The notes under the pieces were generated by a model. It did no database searches and was not told where the DNA came from. It saw only the letters and a program-made list of their open reading frames with translations. The translations under genes and the position numbers were made by a program. Positions 25,296-34,006 of a stretch of DNA of 64,000 nt are shown here, one piece after another. How positions within the stretch are numbered: the first letter of the stretch is position 1; the number at the start of each line of letters is the position of its first letter. The DNA comes from Thermodesulforhabdaceae bacterium (GTDB lineage Bacteria; Desulfobacterota; Syntrophobacteria; Syntrophobacterales; Thermodesulforhabdaceae), in the NCBI GenBank assembly GCA_037482015.1, contig JBBFKT010000001.1:840584-904583 (forward strand), read 5' to 3'.

Positions 25296-26198
25296 ATGAA
25301 GCCCAAAAAAAGAACCAGGCAGGTGGTGTTTGGCATCCAGGAACAGCAATGCATCTGGATGAAGGCAGGGGTTGTTAACTTTAAGCTCTGCCAAAATGCT
25401 TATGATTGCACAACCTGTTCCTTTGATAAAGCCATGCAGAAAGCTATTCGCGAAGGAGATGCTCTTGAAAGCTGGCGCGAAGAAATGTTGCGGAATGCGC
25501 CAGAAAAGCTCTGTCGCTATGCGATTAGCGGGAATGTTGGTGCGAGGGTCTGCAGTTATGCCTATGAATGTTCCAGATGCGAGTTTGATCAAGAAATGTA
25601 TGAACGTCAGCTTACAGAGTTTCCTGGTGTGGTAAAAATTCTTATGGTGGGAGGCTTTGGGTTGGCTGTGGACTATTTTTATCATCCAGGTCATAGCTGG
25701 GCTAGAATGGAATATGGTGGGTTGGTGAGAGTAGGAATGGACGACTTTGCCTGGCGCTTGATGGGTTTCCTCGATGAGATACGTTTACCAGAAATTGGAA
25801 TGCAGATAACGGCTTCTAATAAAGGATGGGTGGTCAGGCGGGAAGAAAAAATTTCGCCGATTCTTTCGCCTGTAAGTGGAACTGTGGTTGCCCGTAATTA
25901 TAAGACGATCCTTGATCCTGATCGAGCCAAAGATGATCCTTATGGTGAAGGTTGGCTTCTTATGGTTGAGCCAGACGATCTTCGGTTGATCCCGGAGTCT
26001 TTGCTGTATCGAGAAGATGCAGAAAGCTGGTTAAAGGCAGAAGTTAGAGAACTGGATGCGATCGCTGAAGAACTCTACGGTATGGCTCTTGCCGCAACTG
26101 GTGGTGAAAGACCTGATGATATCTACGGCAATTTAAAATCTGTGGGTTGGGATCGGCTGATTGAAAAATTCTTGATACGCAAAAAAGGTATATTATAA
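25296..26198 (+). CDS. GcvH-like protein with two N-terminal four-cysteine repeats, in an Hdr operon
   Basis: This 300-residue protein has two exact C-x12-C-x5-C-x2-C repeats (Cys19/32/38/41 and Cys73/86/92/95). A glycine-cleavage-H-like domain follows (about 118-240: YHPGHSWARMEYGGLVRVGMDDFAWRLMG..ILSPVSGTVVARN..DPYGEGWLLMVEP). Where GcvH has its lipoyl lysine, eight residues before PVSG, this protein has Glu184, with Lys185 one place off, so normal lipoylation is doubtful. GcvH-like proteins occur beside hdr genes in several sulfur-metabolising bacteria. Here it may be an electron-transfer or scaffold partner of HdrABC (inference). The start is ATG 25296, after GGGGGGA. Confidence 0.75.
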   Translation: MKPKKRTRQVVFGIQEQQCIWMKAGVVNFKLCQNAYDCTTCSFDKAMQKAIREGDALESWREEMLRNAPEKLCRYAISGNVGARVCSYAYECSRCEFDQEMYERQLTEFPGVVKILMVGGFGLAVDYFYHPGHSWARMEYGGLVRVGMDDFAWRLMGFLDEIRLPEIGMQITASNKGWVVRREEKISPILSPVSGTVVARNYKTILDPDRAKDDPYGEGWLLMVEPDDLRLIPESLLYREDAESWLKAEVRELDAIAEELYGMALAATGGERPDDIYGNLKSVGWDRLIEKFLIRKKGIL

Positions 26199-26286
26199 TG
26201 TTGAATATATGAAACTAGCTTGGGAAAGCTGGAACTAAAAAATGTTGATGCAAGTCATGATGATATTAGGAGGGGTGGTAAAAATT

Positions 26287-26325
26287 ATGCGCGCTATTAT
26301 GGGTCTTAGGAGGGATTTATCATGA
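26287..26325 (+). CDS. Possible 12-codon upstream ORF before hdrC
   Basis: An ATG at 26287, preceded at 13 nt by AGGAGG, opens MRAIMGLRRDLS and stops at TGA inside ATGATG of the hdrC start. It spans the hdrC ribosome-binding site (26308-26313). It could couple or meter hdrC translation, or be chance. Confidence 0.25.
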   Translation: MRAIMGLRRDLS

Positions 26326-26918
26326 TGGAAGATAGATTCGAACAGGTGCAAGAGGAAGCTCCAAAGGAGATTAATTTCCTTCTAGCAGAAGAAATTACCA
26401 GAGAAACGGGTAATCCTGTGTTGTCCTGTTTTCAATGTAGGAAGTGCACTAACGGTTGCCCTTTGACTTTTGCGATGGATTATTATCCAGATCAGATTAT
26501 AAGGCTTATAATACTTGGGCAAGAGGATGAGGCTCTAAAAAGCCGCACTATCTGGGTTTGTTCTTCCTGCGAAACCTGCACAACCAGATGTCCGAATGGA
26601 ATAGATATTGCCGGAGTAATGGATTATCTTAAACAAAAAGCTCATAAGAAAGGTCTGGTAAACTATAAAAACAACCCCAGTTATGCTTTCCAGAAAGTTT
26701 TTCTCGAAAATATTTTTAAAACCGGGAGAGTTCACGAGCCGAAGATTCTTACTGATTATCTATTGAAATCCGGAGCATGGAAGCAAAAACTAGAAAATGG
26801 ATCGATATGGCGCGATATAAAATTGGGACTGTTTCTTTTGAAAAATCGCAGAATGAGATTGTTTCCACCTCGAGTTCATACTAATGGACACGGGCTTCCT
26901 GAGTCTAAAATGAACTAA
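26322..26918 (+). CDS. hdrC: Heterodisulfide reductase subunit C-like iron-sulfur protein
   Basis: This 198-residue protein carries two [4Fe-4S] ferredoxin motifs, CFQCRKCTNGCPL and CSSCETCTTRCPNG, in the HdrC layout, followed by NNPSYAFQKVFLENIFKTGRVHEP, typical of HdrC. HdrC passes electrons between HdrA and HdrB. Start: AGGAGG stands 8 nt before ATG 26322. The next gene, hdrB, begins 19 nt after its stop. Confidence 0.92.
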   Translation: MMEDRFEQVQEEAPKEINFLLAEEITRETGNPVLSCFQCRKCTNGCPLTFAMDYYPDQIIRLIILGQEDEALKSRTIWVCSSCETCTTRCPNGIDIAGVMDYLKQKAHKKGLVNYKNNPSYAFQKVFLENIFKTGRVHEPKILTDYLLKSGAWKQKLENGSIWRDIKLGLFLLKNRRMRLFPPRVHTNGHGLPESKMN

Positions 26919-26937
26919 TTCGGAGAGGATATGAAAG

Positions 26938-27798
26938 ATGGTTCAGGTTACGCTTTACCCAGGTTGTTCTCTCGAAGGGACGGCTAAGGATTATCGTGAT
27001 TCCCTTGAAGTTGCCTGCTCACGTCTTGGGGTTGAACTTATTGAACTTGACGGTTGGACCTGTTGTGGGGCTACGGCAGCTCACAGTTTAGACGAACTTA
27101 TTGCTCTTGAACTTCCTTCGAGAAACCTTGTGATTGCAGAGGAAAAAGGACTTGATATAGTTGTCCCCTGTGCCCTCTGCTTTAATCGACTTAAAAACGC
27201 AGAAAAACACCTTCTTCAAAATACCCATCCAGAACTCACTCAAAAATATCCTTTTCGCGGCACCGTTAAAATCTACGATCTTCTTTTCTATCTGACGACT
27301 CCTGAGATGCTCGATAAAATTTCCGATCTTATTAAAAAACCTCTCGAAGGATTAAAACTCGTCTCATATTACGGCTGTATGGTAAATCGTCCTCCAAGAA
27401 TCACGGACGCCAAAAATTATGAAAATCCCACTCAGATGGATAAGTTGGTGGAAGTTCTTGGAGCAACATCGATTGATTGGCCCTTTAAGACCGATTGTTG
27501 CGGAGCAGGACATACGGTTGCTCGACCAGATCTTGTTTTTGCCCTTGTAAAGCGCCTTTACGATAGAGCCCTTGCCCTGGGCGCAAATGGTATAGTGGTT
27601 TCATGTCAGATGTGCCACGCTAATCTCGATATGTATCAGGATCAGATTTCAGAGCATTTCGGGGAACGTTATCAGATTCCAATCTTTTATTTCACCGAAC
27701 TTATAAATCTAGCTTTAGGAGATGAACGTCAGGTTAGCTGGCTTTCTCGCCACGTGGTTGATCCCGTGCCAACCCTTAGAGAATGTGGTCTGCTGTAA
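26938..27798 (+). CDS. hdrB: Heterodisulfide reductase subunit B-like protein
   Basis: This 286-residue protein has the two cysteine-rich CCG domains: YPGCSL..WTCCGATAAHS..CALCFNRL, and YYGCMVNRPP..KTDCCGAGH..VSCQMCHANLD. In methanogen HdrB these cysteines bind the two non-cubane [4Fe-4S] clusters where disulfide reduction occurs. Organisms of this kind lack CoM/CoB, so the physiological disulfide or other acceptor is unknown. A terminator-like hairpin follows before hdrA. Confidence 0.93.
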   Translation: MVQVTLYPGCSLEGTAKDYRDSLEVACSRLGVELIELDGWTCCGATAAHSLDELIALELPSRNLVIAEEKGLDIVVPCALCFNRLKNAEKHLLQNTHPELTQKYPFRGTVKIYDLLFYLTTPEMLDKISDLIKKPLEGLKLVSYYGCMVNRPPRITDAKNYENPTQMDKLVEVLGATSIDWPFKTDCCGAGHTVARPDLVFALVKRLYDRALALGANGIVVSCQMCHANLDMYQDQISEHFGERYQIPIFYFTELINLALGDERQVSWLSRHVVDPVPTLRECGLL

Positions 27799-27826
27799 AA
27801 ATTGGTTCTCGTAGTTTATAAAATAT

Positions 27827-27868
27827 AATCCTGCTATCTCACTAACTTGTGTGATGGCGGGATTTTTT
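27827..27868 (+). terminator. Internal terminator/attenuator between hdrB and hdrA
   Basis: A 12-bp RNA stem (27827-27838 with 27853-27864, two G-U pairs) is followed by a run of T to 27868. It sits between co-directional hdrB and hdrA and would lower transcription into hdrA. Confidence 0.7.
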
Positions 27869-27890
27869 CTCTTTTTAAGAGGGGAATTTT

Positions 27891-30800
27891 ATGGGAACAG
27901 AACTTACTAAAGCTGCCGTTGCAGTTATTGGTGGGGGAATTGCTGGACTGCAGGCAAGTATTGAACTAGCTAATAGTGGTTTCCATGTGTATCTCATAGA
28001 AAAAGACATTAGCATTGGCGGTGTAATGGCTCAACTCGATAAGACCTTTCCCACCAACGACTGCTCAACTTGTATGATTTCTCCAAGGTTCCTTGAAGTT
28101 AACGCACATCCTAACATTGAGATTCTGACCCGTTCTGAAGTCATAGGTCTTTCTGGAACCCCAGGCAATTTTATTCTAAAAATTAGCAAGTTCCCCCGCT
28201 TTATTGATGAAAACCTTTGTACAGCCTGTGGACAATGTGCCAGTGTGTGTCCCATCGATCTTCCCGATACTTTTAACCAAGGGCTTTCTTTAAGGCGAGC
28301 AGCTTACAAACACTTTCCTCAAGCGATTCCCTCAGCTTATGCCATAGAAAAAGCTGGAACAGCCCCCTGTAAGGCGGCATGTCCCTCCGGGATAAGTATC
28401 GAAGGATTTATCGCTCTGATTAGAAAAGGGCTCTATGATGAAGCTATAAAGCTGATTAAGCGAGACAATCCTTTCCCGGCTGTGTGCGGCAGAGTTTGCC
28501 CCCATCCCTGTGAGACGGCATGCTATCGCGGAAGACAGGACGAACCCGTAGCGATCGAAAAGCTAAAACGCTTTGTGGCCGATCTGGATCTTTTCTCAGC
28601 TAATCCCTACGTTCCCGAAAAGAAGCCATCAAAAAATAAAAAAGTCGCTGTAGTTGGAGCCGGCCCTGCAGGGCTTACAGCGGCCTATTACCTTGCTATT
28701 GAAGGTTACGAAGTGGTTGTCTTCGAAGCTTTGGAAAAACCCGGGGGGCTACTCGAGTATGGCATTCCTTCCTTCAGGCTGGATCGGGAAGTGGTGCGTA
28801 GAGAAATTGAAATAATCAAGCAGCTTGGAGTTGAAATTAGAACAGGGGTAGCCTGGGGACGTGACTTCACTCTTTACCAGCTTCGACAGCAAGGATTTGA
28901 TGCCATTTTTGTAGGAGTAGGAGCTTGGGAACCTGTGCCGCTCGGAATTCCGGGAGAAAACCTTAAAAATGTCTATGCCGGTATAGATTTTCTAAGAGCG
29001 GTCTGTTGCGGAAGTCGGCCTTCTCCGGGTAAAAAGGTAGCTATTATCGGAGGGGGAAGCGTTGCTATCGATGCAGCGTTGACTGCTAAAAGACTAGGTG
29101 CTGAAGAAGTGACTATACTTTACCGTAGAAGCAAAGCTGAAATGCCTGTCGTATGGGAGGATCTTGAAGAAGCCGAAGAAGAGGGTATCCACATTGAGTA
29201 TTTGACCGGTTGCGTTGAAATTCTAGGAAATAAAGAAGGTGAGGTGAAAGGTCTTAAGTGCATCAGAATGAGGCTGGGGACGCCAGACGAAAGTGGAAGA
29301 CGTCGCCCCATACCCATCGAAGGAAGTTTTTTTGAATTAGAAGCCGATACTGTAATAGGAGCTATAGGTCAGCGAGTAAGATTTCCAATGCTCGATCATG
29401 AACCGTCCGAGACTCGCCTGAAACTTGACAGATGGGGCACTATCTGGGTGAACTCTAAAACTTATGAAACTTCTGTCCCTGGTATATTTGCCGCCGGTGA
29501 TGCCGTTTTAGGTCCTGCAACAGTGGTTTTAGCTATTGGATCAGCCAAAGAAGCCGCCATATCGATCGATCGTTTTCTTCAAGGGAAAGATCTTTTAGAA
29601 GGGAGGGACTTTTTCCTTTCCGTTCCTGAAAAACCCTTCCGTATAAAGCCCCGAAAGCGTCGAGTAAAATATTCAAAGATACCCTTGGAAAGACGTCTGC
29701 AATCCTTCGATGAAATATTCTTGGGATTTTCCGAGGAAGAAGCCCTTCGAGAAGCAGAAAGGTGCCTTGAATGCGGTATCTGTTCCGAATGCTACCGATG
29801 TGAAGATGTCTGCCTTGTTCACGCTGTTAACCACAGGATGAAACCGGAAGAGATTGAACTGTCCGTAGAGGGAGTGATCGTTGCCCCTGGAATTAAAACT
29901 TTCGATCCCCTTTTTAAGCAGGAATACGGTTATGGTCGATACGCCAATGTTGTGACCAGCCTTGAATTTGAAAGAATGCTTGCCGCTTCAGGTCCAACGG
30001 GAGGCGAAGTAAAGTGCCCTAAAGATGGAAGCCATCCTAAACGGATCGCCTGGATCCAATGTGTAGGATCAAGGGATTCTTCTATTGGACGGGAGTATTG
30101 TTCGGGTGTTTGCTGCATGTATTCTATGAAGCAAGCGATGGTTGCAAAGGATCATGATCCTGAAGTGGAATCGACTATTTTCTTCATCGATGTCAGAGCC
30201 ATGGGTAAGGGATTTGAACGATATTATGAGCGAGCAAAAAATCAATACGGCGTAAGGTTTGTAAAGAGTAGCATATCTCGCATAATAGAAGCCCCGGAAG
30301 GCGGAAAGATAGAAGTTTCTTATGTCGATGAATCCAACGAATTGAAAACTGAGATATTCGATCTTGTTGTTCTTTCTGTTGGTATTGTTCCGTCGCCTTT
30401 TACAGAAGATATGGCTAAAAAGTTGGGGCTCCAAACAGATCGTTATGGATTTATTGTGACCGATCCTTTCGATCCGGTTAAAACTGCTTTGCCAGGTGTT
30501 GTAGTGTGTGGGATGGCAGAGGGACCCAAAGACATACCGGATTCTGTTGTTCAAGCCTGTTCAGCTGCATCCTCCGTTCAAGAACTTCTCCGGGTGGATA
30601 AGCTCCCTGAAGCTGAGACAGAACAAGATAAAATAAAAAAGCAGGAACGTGAATCGCTCCAGATTGATGATTTCTCACCAAGAATAGGGGTCTTTGTTTG
30701 CTACTGCGGAATAAATATTGCCGGGGTAGTGGATGTAAAGGCTGTTGCTCAATATGCTCGCGCCTTGCCAAATGTTGTGCTTGCTGAAGATCTTTTATTT

Positions 30801-32375
30801 GCCTGTGCTTCCGATGGAACAAGACGAATTAGAGATGCCATTAGAGAATACAATCTAAACCGTGTCGTAGTTGCGTCCTGTTCTCCCAGGACTCACGAAC
30901 CTCTCTTCCGTAAAGTGATAGAAGATGCAGGTGTAAACAAGTATCTATTTGAAATGGCAAATATTCGAGATCAGTGTTCCTGGGTGCACGCTGATGATCC
31001 TTACAAAGCCACAAAAAAGGCGAAAAATTTAGTGCGAATGGCGGTAGCAAAAGCTCGCCTTCTTGAGCCTCTTGAAGATGTTCGTATTCCTATTCATCAA
31101 AGTGCTGTGGTGGTAGGTGGAGGACCCTCCGGCATGGTTGCAGCTCTACAGCTTGCTCGCCAGGGATATCCGGTAACGATTATCGAAAAGTCGTCAAAAC
31201 TAGGGGGGAATGCCTTACAATGGCATTATTTCCACTATTCTGGAGCTCCAGTTCAGGATTATGTAAAAGGACTTATCGAAGAAGTAACTCGCAATGAATG
31301 TATCCAGATTTTGCTGGATACTGAAGTGGTGCGATGTGAAGGCCGACCTGGAGCTTTTCTTCTTACACTTCATAAAAACCAAAAAAGAGAACAGGAGATT
31401 ATAACGGCGGGGTCTATTATTGTCGCTACCGGAGCCATAGAATACCCTGGTTCAGACTATTTACGCGGTAGTAGCGATCGAGTGCTTACTCAGAGAGAAT
31501 TTCAAAAAGCCGTGGCGATTAACGATCCCATTTTGAAAGACGCTCACAACATCGTCATGATCCAGTGTGTTGGTTCCCGAAACCCGGAACATCCTTATTG
31601 TAGCCGTATTTGTTGCACAACTGCCGTTGCTAACGCTATTTGTTACAAGGAGATGTGTCCACCTTCTCAGATAACGATCCTTTACAGAGACATTAGAACC
31701 TTTGGACATAAGGAACTACTGTATGCAGAAGCCAGAGCCATGGGAGTCAGATTTCTGCGGTTCAATGTAGAATCTCCTCCTGAAATTATTCCTCAGAAGG
31801 AGTCAGAACGTAAAGGCCCGGGAGTTTTTCGTGTCCGCTATGAAGATCCTGTACTTAATCGCACTATCTGGATTCCTGCCGACCTTGTTGTTCTTAGCAC
31901 TGGAATTGTTCCATCTGAAGACAACGAAAGGCTTTCAAAGGTTTTTAAGCTTAGTTTGGATCCCGACGGATTCTTCATGGAAGCTCACATTAAACTTAAA
32001 CCTATAGATACGGCAACACCGGGAATATTCATATGCGGTCTGGCTCAGGGGCCTAAATTCCTTGAAGAGTGCATCAGTCAGGCTAAAGGAGCTGCCGCCC
32101 GTGCATCGACTTTTCTAAGACAGAAATTTCTTACGGTCGGTGGGGCCATATCGGTAGTTAACCCTGAACAGTGTAGCCGCTGCCTCACCTGTGTTAGAAC
32201 CTGTCCTTATGGGGCACCTTCCATAATAGAGCAGAACGGACGATCAACGGCTTTCATAGATCCGGCTGTTTGTCAGGGTTGCGGTGCCTGTGTAGCTGCC
32301 TGCCCGGGTAAAGCTATTGAATTGAAACTATACACTGACGAGCAAATTCTGGCAAAGGTTAGGGCATTAGTTTAG
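27891..32375 (+). CDS. hdrA: HdrA-GltD-HdrA fusion flavoprotein (FAD/NAD(P)-dependent heterodisulfide-reductase-like subunit A)
   Basis: This 1494-residue protein is two HdrA units with a GltD/NfnB-like module inside the first. In order: an HdrA FAD site GGGIAGLQAS (about 13-22) and PTNDCSTCMISP; a [4Fe-4S] motif CTACGQCASVCPIDLP; then from about 155 the glutamate-synthase-small-subunit part with CKAACP, CGRVCPHPCETAC, FAD-binding GAGPAGL near 256 and NAD(P)-binding IIGGGSVAID near 384. HdrA resumes with CLECGICSECYRC (about 625) and YCSGVCC (about 736). A second HdrA follows, with CYCGINIAG (about 935), GGGPSG (about 1072), YCSRICC and two C-terminal ferredoxin motifs. It probably links NAD(P)H to HdrBC, possibly with electron bifurcation. 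Confidence 0.9.
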   Translation: MGTELTKAAVAVIGGGIAGLQASIELANSGFHVYLIEKDISIGGVMAQLDKTFPTNDCSTCMISPRFLEVNAHPNIEILTRSEVIGLSGTPGNFILKISKFPRFIDENLCTACGQCASVCPIDLPDTFNQGLSLRRAAYKHFPQAIPSAYAIEKAGTAPCKAACPSGISIEGFIALIRKGLYDEAIKLIKRDNPFPAVCGRVCPHPCETACYRGRQDEPVAIEKLKRFVADLDLFSANPYVPEKKPSKNKKVAVVGAGPAGLTAAYYLAIEGYEVVVFEALEKPGGLLEYGIPSFRLDREVVRREIEIIKQLGVEIRTGVAWGRDFTLYQLRQQGFDAIFVGVGAWEPVPLGIPGENLKNVYAGIDFLRAVCCGSRPSPGKKVAIIGGGSVAIDAALTAKRLGAEEVTILYRRSKAEMPVVWEDLEEAEEEGIHIEYLTGCVEILGNKEGEVKGLKCIRMRLGTPDESGRRRPIPIEGSFFELEADTVIGAIGQRVRFPMLDHEPSETRLKLDRWGTIWVNSKTYETSVPGIFAAGDAVLGPATVVLAIGSAKEAAISIDRFLQGKDLLEGRDFFLSVPEKPFRIKPRKRRVKYSKIPLERRLQSFDEIFLGFSEEEALREAERCLECGICSECYRCEDVCLVHAVNHRMKPEEIELSVEGVIVAPGIKTFDPLFKQEYGYGRYANVVTSLEFERMLAASGPTGGEVKCPKDGSHPKRIAWIQCVGSRDSSIGREYCSGVCCMYSMKQAMVAKDHDPEVESTIFFIDVRAMGKGFERYYERAKNQYGVRFVKSSISRIIEAPEGGKIEVSYVDESNELKTEIFDLVVLSVGIVPSPFTEDMAKKLGLQTDRYGFIVTDPFDPVKTALPGVVVCGMAEGPKDIPDSVVQACSAASSVQELLRVDKLPEAETEQDKIKKQERESLQIDDFSPRIGVFVCYCGINIAGVVDVKAVAQYARALPNVVLAEDLLFACASDGTRRIRDAIREYNLNRVVVASCSPRTHEPLFRKVIEDAGVNKYLFEMANIRDQCSWVHADDPYKATKKAKNLVRMAVAKARLLEPLEDVRIPIHQSAVVVGGGPSGMVAALQLARQGYPVTIIEKSSKLGGNALQWHYFHYSGAPVQDYVKGLIEEVTRNECIQILLDTEVVRCEGRPGAFLLTLHKNQKREQEIITAGSIIVATGAIEYPGSDYLRGSSDRVLTQREFQKAVAINDPILKDAHNIVMIQCVGSRNPEHPYCSRICCTTAVANAICYKEMCPPSQITILYRDIRTFGHKELLYAEARAMGVRFLRFNVESPPEIIPQKESERKGPGVFRVRYEDPVLNRTIWIPADLVVLSTGIVPSEDNERLSKVFKLSLDPDGFFMEAHIKLKPIDTATPGIFICGLAQGPKFLEECISQAKGAAARASTFLRQKFLTVGGAISVVNPEQCSRCLTCVRTCPYGAPSIIEQNGRSTAFIDPAVCQGCGACVAACPGKAIELKLYTDEQILAKVRALV

Positions 32376-32470
32376 GGGATAATTTGGGAAAGGCCTCGCT
32401 TCTATTGAGAGTGCTAGAAAAATTTTTCCATGAGGGGTTTTCCTGGCGATAGGATTACAGATATAGGATT

Positions 32471-32498
32471 GTAGGGGCGACGGATGTGTTGCCTCTAC
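32471..32498. repeat. Imperfect 28-nt palindrome related to the dispersed repeat core
   Basis: GTAGGGGC (32471-32478) and GCCTCTAC (32491-32498) form the arms, with one mismatch. Length and arm sequence match the central palindromes at 2099-2126 and 61868-61895. The remaining 197-bp gap before the cytochrome gene shows nothing else clear. Confidence 0.45.
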
Positions 32499-32572
32499 AC
32501 TGGCAAATCACATATTCGGGGTTTTTTTATTTTTGTTCAGCTTAATTTATTCTATAAGGAGGTATAGAGATA

Positions 32573-32842
32573 ATGTTTAAAAAAGCTTTTTTAATCTTGT
32601 TCTTTTTGCTTTTAGCACTTGCTTTTTTGAATATCGAAAGTTATGGAGATGACCCCAGACAGTTATTTGAAAAAAAGTGTAATGCCTGTCATTCATCAGA
32701 AAAACCTAAATCTTTAAGGAAGTCAAAACAGGACTGGGAAAAAACAGTTTTAAGGATGAAAAATAAAAAAGGCAGTAACATCTCTGATGAAGAGGCACAA
32801 ATAATCATAGAATTTCTATCTAATAATTACGGCATTAAATAA
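32573..32842 (+). CDS. Small secreted monoheme cytochrome c
   Basis: This 89-residue protein has an N-terminal hydrophobic signal (FKKAFLILFFLLLALAFLNIESYG) and one heme-attachment site, CNACH, near residue 41. A methionine at VLRMKNKKG is a candidate distal ligand, and the SDEEAQIIIEFLSNNYG helix is typical of small class I cytochromes. It would be periplasmic and an electron carrier of unknown partner. AAGGAGG precedes the ATG. It follows hdrA but is separated by about 200 bp, so a shared transcript is uncertain. Confidence 0.8.
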   Translation: MFKKAFLILFFLLLALAFLNIESYGDDPRQLFEKKCNACHSSEKPKSLRKSKQDWEKTVLRMKNKKGSNISDEEAQIIIEFLSNNYGIK

Positions 32843-32891
32843 GGGATGGTTCTTTAAAGTTAGGATGGAGGCTTGAAATATAGCATTGATT

Positions 32892-33944
32892 TTATTGTTG
32901 CAGTATAATCTTACCTCGCCCTTTGTCTATAACATGCCCTATGATGGCGGAGGCTGTAAGCCCTCGATTTCTTAGCTGTGCTACGAGGTCAAAAGCCTCC
33001 GCCTGAGGAAGACTCAGCAAAAGCCCCCCGGAAGTCTGAGGATCAGAAAGAATGTCAAGGAGAACTGAGTCAACAGAAGGGTCCACTTCAAGCTGGTGGG
33101 AGCAGAAATTTCTATTGGCGTAACTTCCAGCAGGGATAATTCCCATTGCAGCTAGATCGTAAACCCTGGAAAGTATCGGAACTGAGGAAGCTCTTACTTC
33201 TACAACCACCTTACTTGCCAAAGCCATTTCCAGGAGATGTCCAAGAAGCCCAAAGCCTGTAACATCCGTGCATCCATGAACGGTAAAGTTCCTGGCAATC
33301 TCTGAAGCGGTTTTATTCAGAGTGGCCATCCATTCCGTTGCTTCAAAAATATCGCTTTCAGAAATTAACTTTCCTTTGAGGGCTGTTGCAAGGATTCCGG
33401 TTCCGATGGGTTTTGTTAAAACGATAGCATCTCCCGGTTGAGCTCCCGCATTTGTGAGCACTTTATCGGGTTCGATGATACCCGTAACTGAAAGCCCATA
33501 TTTTATCTCTTCATCTTCCACGCTGTGCCCACCGATAAGTACGGCTCCAGCTTCGTGAATTTTATCGAGTCCTCCTCGAAGAATTTCTTTGAGGTAGGAA
33601 AGATCCATCTTTTTTGTGGGAAAACAAACAATATTCATTGCAGTAAGAGGCGTTGCTCCCATTGCGTAAATGTCACTTAGAGCATTGGCTGCAGCGATGC
33701 GTCCAAAATCATAGGGATCGTTTACCATCGGAGTAAAGAAATCTACCGTTTGCACAAGAGCAGTCTGTTCGTTGAGAAGAAACACTCCCGCATCATCGGA
33801 CGTTTCCTTTCCGACAAGAATTCTCTCGTCATGCTCCACGGGAAGATCCTTCAACAATTCTGCGAGCACGCCGGGCCCGATTTTAGCAGCTCAACCTGCC
33901 GCTTTTACCGTTTCCGCAAGATTGACCTTTTGTTGAATCGTCAT
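32892..33944 (-). CDS. selD: Selenophosphate synthase containing selenocysteine (in-frame UGA)
   Basis: The obvious open frame starts at 33869, but the SelD N-terminus continues upstream through one in-frame TGA to an ATG at 33944: MTIQQKVNLAETVKAAG-U-AAKIGPGVLAELLKDLP. The TGA (33893-33891) is codon 18 and falls on the catalytic Cys/Sec position (Cys17 in E. coli SelD). The rest is typical: DDAGVFLLNEQTALVQTVDFFTPMVNDPYDFGRIAAANALSDIYAMGATPLTAMNI and GHSVEDEEIKYGLSVTG. SelD makes selenophosphate from selenide and ATP. A stop-only reading would wrongly give a 325-residue truncated protein. The full length is 350 residues. Confidence 0.95.
33863..33893 (-). promoter_or_regulatory. Sec UGA codon and candidate bacterial SECIS hairpin of selD
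   Basis: The UGA at 33893-33891 is followed, after 11 nt, by a 5-bp hairpin CGGGC-(7-nt loop)-GCTCG at 33879-33863. Its loop begins 16 nt after the UGA, within the spacing usual for bacterial SECIS elements. Confidence 0.6.
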
Positions 33945-34006
33945 TACCTGAGATCCCCTCCGAGGAATATATATTTTGCTTAGCTGGGCATGATCAATCT
34001 GCTGCC

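Noticed and set aside
25095-25694. N-terminal extension of the Rossmann-PAS histidine kinase to give 741 residues
   Set aside because: It runs antisense through the GcvH-like gene and its sigma-54 promoter, has no domain, and has no ribosome-binding site.
28031-30822. Several long minus-strand frames inside hdrA
   Set aside because: They are shadows of the strongly supported HdrA fusion and show no domains.
33870-33890. Treating selD as a frameshifted or truncated gene
   Set aside because: The frame is continuous through a single UGA at the known Sec position, with a normal start and leader residues upstream.
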